In this document: positions 6,601 through 9,148 of the stretch, piece after piece
How the letters are laid out: each line of letters begins with the position of its first letter
Position numbering within the stretch: position 1 is the stretch's first letter
NCBI GenBank assembly: GCA_910585555.1
Contig: CAJUFU010000093.1
Location: 1 to 9,148 of the forward strand
Reading direction: 5' to 3'
DNA length: 9,148 nt
Source of the DNA: an uncultured Lachnospiraceae bacterium
GTDB taxonomy: Bacteria; Bacillota; Clostridia; Lachnospirales; Lachnospiraceae
Program-made: the position numbers and the translations under genes
The notes under the pieces: model-generated
Database searches by the model: none
The model's input: only the letters and a program-made list of their open reading frames with translations
What the model was told of the DNA's origin: nothing

Positions 6601-7070
6601 AAGCTGGTATCTTCCCGCCCTAATCCGCTTAACGATAAATCATCCAACGAAAAATCACTGGACATTCCCTCATCCTGACCCAAATTTGGTATTGTAGAAT
6701 CAGCTAAAGATAAGTCCTCCAATTCAGACCCCTCTCCAGCATGATCATATGCCATATCTACTGGCTGATTATCTCCAGCCCCAAAGTCTGCCGGATTCTC
6801 GTTTCCCGCAGGTTCCGCTGCTTGCTTCTTCTCACCGCCCAGAGTACCCATAGACATGAGCATCTCTTCGATTTCCTCGGGTGACATTGCTTTATTTGTA
6901 TTACCGCTGCCTGACTGGTTTTTCCGGACACCATCACTTTCCAATAAATCGGCCGAAGAACCGCCTGCCGATGCATCCTCCCGTGGGGATGTACTGGTTT
7001 TCTTGTCAGACTTACCACCATTCAAAATTGATTCCAGCAAACTATCTAAATATTCTTCACTTGAGCTCAT
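3618..7070 (-). CDS. Giant acidic 15-residue-repeat protein with a single transmembrane segment (function unknown)
   Basis: I do not recognise a named family for this 1150-aa protein. Residues 1-154 are acidic and low-complexity. Residues 155-469 hold 21 tandem 15-residue units of the type SGL-x-DLGLDSFGT-x-x. Residues 470-670 are looser versions (SLDDLxxGxLG), and 671-770 are Asp/Glu-rich. Lysine/arginine blocks lie at 776-795, 882-903 and 920-933, separated by acidic stretches. One hydrophobic span lies at about 954-978 (VISVFLFCGTIAASIILL...), and a charged helical domain follows to 1150. There is no signal peptide. The lysines before the span predict a cytoplasmic N-terminus and an extracytoplasmic C-terminus. 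Segments near 2-18, 62-75 and 657-668 (MSEEDIDRLLSG) resemble the FliM/FliY N-terminal CheY-P binding motif. The start has GGAG 7 nt upstream (7078-7081) and a good promoter before it. It overlaps hisH by 17 nt. Scaffold or docking platform is my inference; a structural or envelope role is equally open. Confidence 0.93.
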   Translation of the reverse strand: MSSSEEYLDSLLESILNGGKSDKKTSTSPREDASAGGSSADLLESDGVRKNQSGSGNTNKAMSPEEIEEMLMSMGTLGGEKKQAAEPAGNENPADFGAGDNQPVDMAYDHAGEGSELEDLSLADSTIPNLGQDEGMSSDFSLDDLSLSGLGREDTSLADLGMDTLGMGQSGVSDIGTDRLGMEESGQSDLGMDSFETGSNGLTDLGLDSLGTADSGAADLGLDSFGTGDSGLADLGLDSLGTEGSGLEDLSLDSFGTADSGVADLGLDSFGTGDSGLTDAGLDSLGTEGNGLEDLSLDSFGTADSGVADLGLDSFGTADSGLTDAGMDSLGTGDSGLADLELDSFGMEGNGLTDAGIDGFGTGDSDLADLGLDSFGTESSGLTDVGMDSLGTAGNGLEDLSLDSFGTEGSGLTDVGMDSLGTAGNGLEDLNLDSLGTENSGVTDLGLDSFGTEESGLTDLDVDSFGLDNFGTDENQMGEESVINDMSLDNLEVGDTGQDEGMSGDLSLDDLLAGGLGQEDTGLSDLTLDDLNAGEAGLTDLDADSFGAEEQPAGDFSLDDLALGDLGQSDAGTDDLSLDSFGMEDGLEDLTLDELEAGEAGLGGLGLDNLGAGENQTEDILLDNLGEESMTDDLDSFMDGMDEELSLDDLALEEGPMSEEDIDRLLSGENLGGEDSMQMDDGQNLSDDFALEDAGDQDDDLSALLAGMGHDDDLSEISDLLEKSEQGVSADDDMLAMLGESDNDSFSFFSEDNDAGEAAGIREVSSGDSDEKENPKEKKEKRRRKKREKKPRKKKGANQEAGSEDTQQGGLEDLLETTQEKEEEKPEKQSFGAKLMSLLFDSDEDEKPVAEDEDALWNDTMQMGSLTEENKEILQELSDEDKKGSKKKGKKDKKKKKGKKGKGEVEEITEDGEELEEIEKKEKKSKRKKKKKKGEDTGEEELAVPEKKLSKKKVISVFLFCGTIAASIILLSSFLPMYLQKNDAKIAYDYGYYGDVYDLLYGKQLNEEEEALFKKSSLVLQMDRKITSYENYNRMGMRIEALDALISGVERYQTLQPQAEKYNVEGPVRERYEQIVDCLSADFGVSETDALDIIASEDDVTYSQRLYDIINGVAYGAEGDLPEVKQDVLTEEEEIISRLEDVEQADGSDN
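3642..3645 (-). promoter_or_regulatory. hisH ribosome binding site inside the upstream coding region
   Basis: GGAG on the minus strand is 7 nt before the hisH ATG at 3634 and sits within the last codons of the repeat-protein gene. This placement suggests that ribosomes finishing the repeat gene re-initiate on hisH. Confidence 0.7.
4137..4211 (-). other. Single transmembrane segment of the giant repeat protein
   Basis: It encodes residues 954-978, a hydrophobic run with no charges (VISVFLFCGTIAAS, then IILLSSFLPMYL). A run of lysines (KKLSKKK) precedes it, and KNDAK follows. By the positive-inside rule the long repeat region faces the cytoplasm and the last 170 residues or so face outward. 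Confidence 0.85.
5493..5582 (-). repeat. Flanking cassette copy B (GQDEGMS... segment after the array)
   Basis: This second copy of the 30-residue cassette, residues 497-526, lies shortly after the 21-unit array ends. The two copies bracket the array as direct repeats about 1.1 kb apart, so recombination between them would delete the entire array in frame. Confidence 0.75.
5793..5935 (-). repeat. Recent 90-bp duplication inside the array
   Basis: Bases 5793-5845 and 5883-5935 are identical over 53 bp and are exactly 90 bp apart. They encode most of units 16-17 and 18-19 (SGLTDVGMDSLGTAG NGLED...). Nucleotide identity, including synonymous positions, indicates a recent two-unit duplication rather than selection on the protein alone. 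Confidence 0.85.
6121..6362 (-). repeat. 135-bp higher-order duplication inside the array
   Basis: The segment starting at 6121 and the segment starting at 6256 match over about 107 bp with only a handful of substitutions. They are 135 bp apart, i.e. three 45-bp units. At protein level units 6-8 and 9-11 follow the same L-F-F order (DSLGTEG, DSFGTAD, DSFGT-GD/AD). Confidence 0.75.
6591..6680 (-). repeat. Flanking cassette copy A (GQDEGMS... segment before the array)
   Basis: Residues 131-160 of the giant protein (GQDEGMSSDFSLDDL, then SLSGLGREDTSLADL) match residues 497-526 (GQDEGMSGDLSLDDL, then LAGGLGQEDTGLSDL) without gaps. This copy runs into the first unit of the array. Confidence 0.75.
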
Positions 7071-7100
7071 AACTTCTCTCCAAAATACTTTTTATGTCTC

Positions 7101-7129
7101 ATTTTATCACATATTGGATTAATTAACAA
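7101..7129 (-). promoter_or_regulatory. Promoter of the repeat gene-hisH-hisF unit
   Basis: On the minus strand TTGTTA (7124-7129) is separated by 17 nt from TAAAAT (7101-7106), which is preceded by TG-n (7107-7109), an extended -10. Initiation near 7094 gives a leader of about 24 nt before the ATG at 7070, with GGAG at 7078-7081. The -35 box overlaps the last codons of the sirtuin-like gene, so the giant gene need not depend on read-through. Confidence 0.7.
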
Positions 7130-7916
7130 ATCCATTTATCAGAAAATCCACAGGGTCCTCTTTTATGCCTACACCTCTGTCTACAATCTCCTCGCCCAAT
7201 TGGTACACCAGCGGGTGTATACGATACATAAAGGCTTTCTGATTATAAAATACTATCTTTTCAAAAGGGAACCTGATAATCTTCGGATATTCTAAACCAA
7301 CTCCCAGTTCCAACACACATAACCTTTTATTCACCGTACCCTGCAGCCATTTTGTATATGTCTCCCATTGATCAAGATATCCCTGTTCTGCATACCTGCT
7401 CACTCCCAATTGATTGAAACGCAGCTTTTCTCCGCATGTCTTACAGACCGGTTCCTGTAAATCTGCCAAAGACATTTCTCCACGGTAGTATCTCACCACT
7501 GATTCATAACTTTCTAAAGGCATATCCGACAGTACTCCTGCACAATTCTGATCACATTGCATTTTACGAAATCCGCCGCAAGGTGTCACAATCCTCTGCT
7601 CATCAAAATCTGCCTCATAAATCCGATCATCCATACACAATGAGACCACAAAATAATTTTTATCTTTTACCAGTCCTGCTAATACATCATAAGCTTTTTT
7701 CCATCTATCCTTCTGCTTCTGCAACAGTATCATCTTCTGTAAAAAGGGTATCACCCAGATTTGCTCTGCATTTTCTCTGATTTCCTGCTCAATCTCCTGA
7801 TATCTTACATCCTGCAAAAGAACCTCCCAATCATACTGGAAATCCTCCCCCAGTCCAATCAGTATTAATTGCGCATCATCCACTTTTTCCGTTAGTTCCT
7901 TTATCTTGTCATTCAT
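7119..7916 (-). CDS. Divergent Sir2 (sirtuin)-superfamily-like protein
   Basis: This 265-aa cytoplasmic protein has no signal peptide or membrane span. Its layout follows sirtuins, especially the SirTM (macrodomain-linked) class as I recall it. A degenerate nucleotide-loop segment LILIGLGEDF is at 17-26. NYFVVSLCMDDRIYEADFDEQRI (87-109) stands where SirTM proteins have a VxTTNVDxQFxKAGFDxxRL-like stretch. Two cysteine pairs, C121/C125 and C158/C161 (CKTCG), fit a structural zinc site, and LELGVGLEYPKIIRFPF (203-219) resembles the LELGVGxNTPxIIKxPF block. The residue aligned with the catalytic His/Gln is Cys113 (TPCGGF), and the TQN/TTN-type Asn is absent, so normal NAD-dependent deacylation or ADP-ribosylation is doubtful. 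The start at 7916 has a weak AAGGA site about 8 nt upstream. The gene sits between cheV and the giant repeat gene, beyond a terminator. The homology call is from motif order alone; the function is unknown. Confidence 0.65.
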   Translation of the reverse strand: MNDKIKELTEKVDDAQLILIGLGEDFQYDWEVLLQDVRYQEIEQEIRENAEQIWVIPFLQKMILLQKQKDRWKKAYDVLAGLVKDKNYFVVSLCMDDRIYEADFDEQRIVTPCGGFRKMQCDQNCAGVLSDMPLESYESVVRYYRGEMSLADLQEPVCKTCGEKLRFNQLGVSRYAEQGYLDQWETYTKWLQGTVNKRLCVLELGVGLEYPKIIRFPFEKIVFYNQKAFMYRIHPLVYQLGEEIVDRGVGIKEDPVDFLINGFVN

Positions 7917-7950
7917 CCGCTATCCTTGTCTGCGCGTCCATATCGCTGCA

Positions 7951-7980
7951 CAAAGTAAAAGCCGGGAATTTCCCGGCCCT
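7951..7980 (-). terminator. Intrinsic terminator between cheV and the sirtuin-like gene
   Basis: The minus-strand sequence GCCGGGAAATTCCCGGC (7961-7977) forms a 7-bp GC-rich stem with a 3-nt loop and is followed by TTTTACTTTG. The U-tract is interrupted, so termination may be partial. No good promoter is visible between this hairpin and the next start codon at 7916, so the sirtuin-like gene may be expressed by read-through. Confidence 0.8.
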
Positions 7981-8000
7981 TACGTATTGGTATATGCTGC

Positions 8001-8900
8001 TTACTTATTTAAGACCAGATCATCAACGACTCTCACCAAATTTCCAATCTCCGGTTTAGAAAGCTGTGCATTAGCACCGAGAGCTTCACCTTTTCTCATC
8101 ATATCTTCATTAACCAGAGATGAGAAGATAATAATCGGAATATCTTTTGTCTCATCATCGGACTTCACCAGCTTAGTCAAACGATGTCCATCCATCAACG
8201 GCATCTCAATATCCGTAATAATACACTGTACATGATCGTTCAGCGTTCCTTCCTTCTTACACTCCTGAATAACATCATACGCCTGCTGACCATTTTCAGT
8301 GTGAATCAAATTCACATAGCCTGCCTTATGTAAAGATTCCACAATCAACTTATTCAACAACGGTGAATCTTCTGCAATCAAAATCGGCACATCGATTCTC
8401 TGTCTCTCGCCCAGTTCCTCAATATCTGTAATCTTAAGTCCAGTTTCAGGATTGATGTCTGTCACAATCTTCTCGAAATCCAGAATGATAATCAATCTGT
8501 CATCAAACTTGATAATACCGGTGGAAACACCATCCTCTGAAGTTGAAACCGTAGAACCCGGCTTAATAATTTCTCTCCATGATACACGATGAATCCCAAC
8601 CACAGAATCCACATGGAAAGCAATATCTAACTTATTAAAGTTAGTAACAATAAACAATCCGCCTGGCTCCGACACGCCCCTCTGCAAACAATTCTTTAAG
8701 TCAATCGCTGTAATCATCGTATCACGCGGCATAAAAATACCTTCAATACTAGGATGCGCATTAGGAACCGGTGTCACTGTCTGATAATTAATAATTTCCT
8801 TAATCTTTGCAACATTGATACCATATGCATTTCCATCCAGTTTAAATTCAAGCACTTCCAACTCATTTGTTCCGTTTTCAAGAAGAATCTTCGTATCCAT
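8001..8900 (-). CDS. cheV: Chemotaxis adaptor CheV (CheW domain plus receiver domain)
   Basis: This 299-aa cytoplasmic protein couples chemoreceptors to the CheA kinase through its CheW-like domain and tunes adaptation through a phosphorylatable receiver. The CheW-like domain spans about 14-147 (EVLEFKLDGNAYGINVAKIKEI; GIFMPRDTMITAIDL). The receiver spans about 172-297. It has the acidic pair Glu177/Asp178 (IAEDSP), phosphoacceptor Asp230 (ITDIEMPLMDG), the switch Ser260 (IIIFSS) and conserved Lys282 (LSKPE), so it should accept phosphate. The length is normal for CheV. The ATG at 8900 was chosen because GAGGTGG (8906-8912) lies 5 nt upstream. A GTG at 8909 would add three residues but overlaps that ribosome site. 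An extended -10 promoter and a leader of about 100 nt precede it. No receptor, cheA or flagellar genes are in the window, so the partner pathway is unknown. Confidence 0.95.
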   Translation of the reverse strand: MDTKILLENGTNELEVLEFKLDGNAYGINVAKIKEIINYQTVTPVPNAHPSIEGIFMPRDTMITAIDLKNCLQRGVSEPGGLFIVTNFNKLDIAFHVDSVVGIHRVSWREIIKPGSTVSTSEDGVSTGIIKFDDRLIIILDFEKIVTDINPETGLKITDIEELGERQRIDVPILIAEDSPLLNKLIVESLHKAGYVNLIHTENGQQAYDVIQECKKEGTLNDHVQCIITDIEMPLMDGHRLTKLVKSDDETKDIPIIIFSSLVNEDMMRKGEALGANAQLSKPEIGNLVRVVDDLVLNK

Positions 8901-8905
8901 GCAAT

Positions 8906-8912
8906 CCACCTC
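8906..8912 (-). promoter_or_regulatory. Ribosome binding site that fixes the cheV start
   Basis: GAGGTGG on the minus strand lies 5 nt before the ATG at 8900. The alternative in-frame GTG at 8909 is contained in this motif, which argues against its use. Confidence 0.75.
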
Positions 8913-8948
8913 ACGTTATATATTTAGACAATACCTTTTTAATCTATC

Positions 8949-8997
8949 AGATTGCACATACATTTCATACAATTTAAACAAAAGAACACTGCAATCT
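8949..8997 (-). promoter_or_regulatory. Possible hairpin in the cheV leader
   Basis: In the leader RNA an 8-nt arm AGATTGCA (8990-8997) is exactly complementary to TGCAATCT (8949-8956), with 33 nt between them. It would form in the 5' untranslated region between the start site near 9003 and the ribosome site at 8906-8912. It does not match a riboswitch class that I recognise, and chance is possible. Confidence 0.3.
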
Positions 8998-9009
8998 CAG
9001 ATTTATCTT

Positions 9010-9018
9010 ATTATATCA
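9010..9018 (-). promoter_or_regulatory. Extended -10 promoter of cheV
   Basis: On the minus strand TGATATAAT combines a perfect TATAAT (9010-9015) with TG-n upstream (9016-9018). The -35 region falls in the T-tract of the upstream terminator and is a poor match, which is tolerated by extended -10 promoters. Initiation would be near 9003, giving a leader of about 100 nt. Confidence 0.7.
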
Positions 9019-9020
9019 TA

Positions 9021-9080
9021 AAAAAATCAAAAAAAAAACACTAATTACATTTTTTTGTAAATAGTGTTGATTTTTTTTTA
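9021..9080. terminator. Bidirectional intrinsic terminator
   Basis: Arms 9037-9049 (AACACTAATTACA) and 9056-9068 (TGTAAATAGTGTT) pair over 13 positions with one mismatch around a 6-nt loop. On the minus strand the stem is followed by at least eight T, then GA and more T. On the plus strand it is followed by GA and nine T. It lies 30 bp after the putative stop of the partial gene at the right edge and directly upstream of the cheV promoter. Confidence 0.85.
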
Positions 9081-9097
9081 AAATGTCTGACATACCC

Positions 9098-9148
9098 TCA
9101 AAACCGAACCTGAATCTCTACCTTATCTCTATCTTTCCTGACTCCTGT
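9098..9148 (-). CDS. 3' end of an unidentified protein-coding gene
   Basis: One minus-strand frame is open from the window edge to a TGA at 9098-9100 and encodes a C-terminus of 16 residues ending KDRDKVEIQVRF. The other two frames meet stops sooner. The stop is about 30 bp before a strong terminator, as expected at the end of a gene. The fragment is too short to identify. Confidence 0.5.
   Translation of the reverse strand, partial: TGVRKDRDKVEIQVRF

Larger units (their letters stand above)
5664..6608 (-). repeat. Tandem array of 21 in-frame 45-bp repeats
   Basis: It encodes residues 155-469 of the giant protein as 21 consecutive units of exactly 15 codons with no insertions. The consensus is S/N-G-L-x-D-L-G-L-D-S-F/L-G-T-x-x. 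Asp at unit position 5, Asp at 9, Phe/Leu at 11 and Gly at 12 are nearly invariant. The first three units (toward 6608) and the last one are the most divergent, while the centre is most uniform. Longer periods are superimposed: 90 bp near 5793-5935 and 135 bp near 6121-6361. Because each unit is 45 bp, gain or loss of units keeps the reading frame. Confidence 0.95.

Noticed and set aside
5664..6608. CRISPR array
   Set aside because: The 45-bp units are contiguous with no unique spacers, vary throughout and stay in one reading frame, so this is a protein-coding repeat.
5664..6608. RTX-type calcium-binding repeats
   Set aside because: The units are rich in Gly and Asp but are 15 residues long and lack the nonapeptide GGxGxDxUx. 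No secretion signal of that type is visible.
5797..6678. Plus-strand open frame of 293 codons opposite the repeat array
   Set aside because: It is the complement of the 45-bp repeats: any frame that is open in one unit is open in all. Its Pro/Ser/Lys repeat protein has no ribosome site or promoter, and the minus-strand frame is far longer and continuous with a real gene.
8900..8909. GTG start for cheV three codons upstream
   Set aside because: The GTG lies inside the GAGGTGG ribosome site that is ideally spaced for the ATG at 8900.

Overview
The window looks like a chromosomal segment of a low-to-mid GC Clostridia, most likely Lachnospiraceae. The reasons are all-minus-strand gene order, strong GGAG/AGGAG ribosome binding sites, AT-rich intergenic promoters, intrinsic terminators, and the style of the CheV, LysA, Ung and HisFH proteins. 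The genus is an inference from protein style; nothing in the window fixes it. Every supported gene is on the minus strand, so transcription runs from high to low coordinates.

Layout in transcription order. (1) 9098-9148 is the probable 3' end of an unidentified gene, followed by a strong hairpin at 9037-9068 that has T-tracts on both sides and can terminate transcription in both directions. (2) An extended -10 promoter (9010-9018) with a roughly 100-nt leader drives cheV, a CheW-receiver chemotaxis adaptor. An intrinsic terminator follows it (7951-7980). (3) A 265-aa divergent sirtuin-like protein has two cysteine pairs, but a Cys where sirtuins carry the catalytic His (or Gln in the SirTM class). 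(4) A well-formed promoter (7101-7129) precedes a 1150-aa, extremely repetitive protein with one transmembrane segment. Its 3' end overlaps hisH, which is followed by hisF. These three genes form one transcription unit ending in a terminator at 2182-2218. (5) A further promoter (2155-2183) drives ung and lysA. (6) A putative promoter leads into a tRNA-Leu(CAA) gene cut by the left edge of the window.

The housekeeping parts are clear. HisH and HisF form the glutamine-dependent imidazole glycerol phosphate synthase of histidine biosynthesis. LysA makes lysine from meso-diaminopimelate, and Ung removes uracil from DNA.

The unusual part is the cheV / sirtuin-like / giant repeat protein cluster. 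The giant protein has a long acidic N-terminal region containing 21 tandem 15-residue units (45 bp each). Lysine-rich blocks come next, then a single membrane span, then an approximately 170-residue C-terminal domain that is probably extracytoplasmic. It also carries short segments resembling the N-terminal EIDxLL motif by which FliM/FliY bind phosphorylated CheY. Together with the adjacent CheV, this suggests a membrane-anchored signalling scaffold or docking platform. That role is a hypothesis and is not shown by the sequence.
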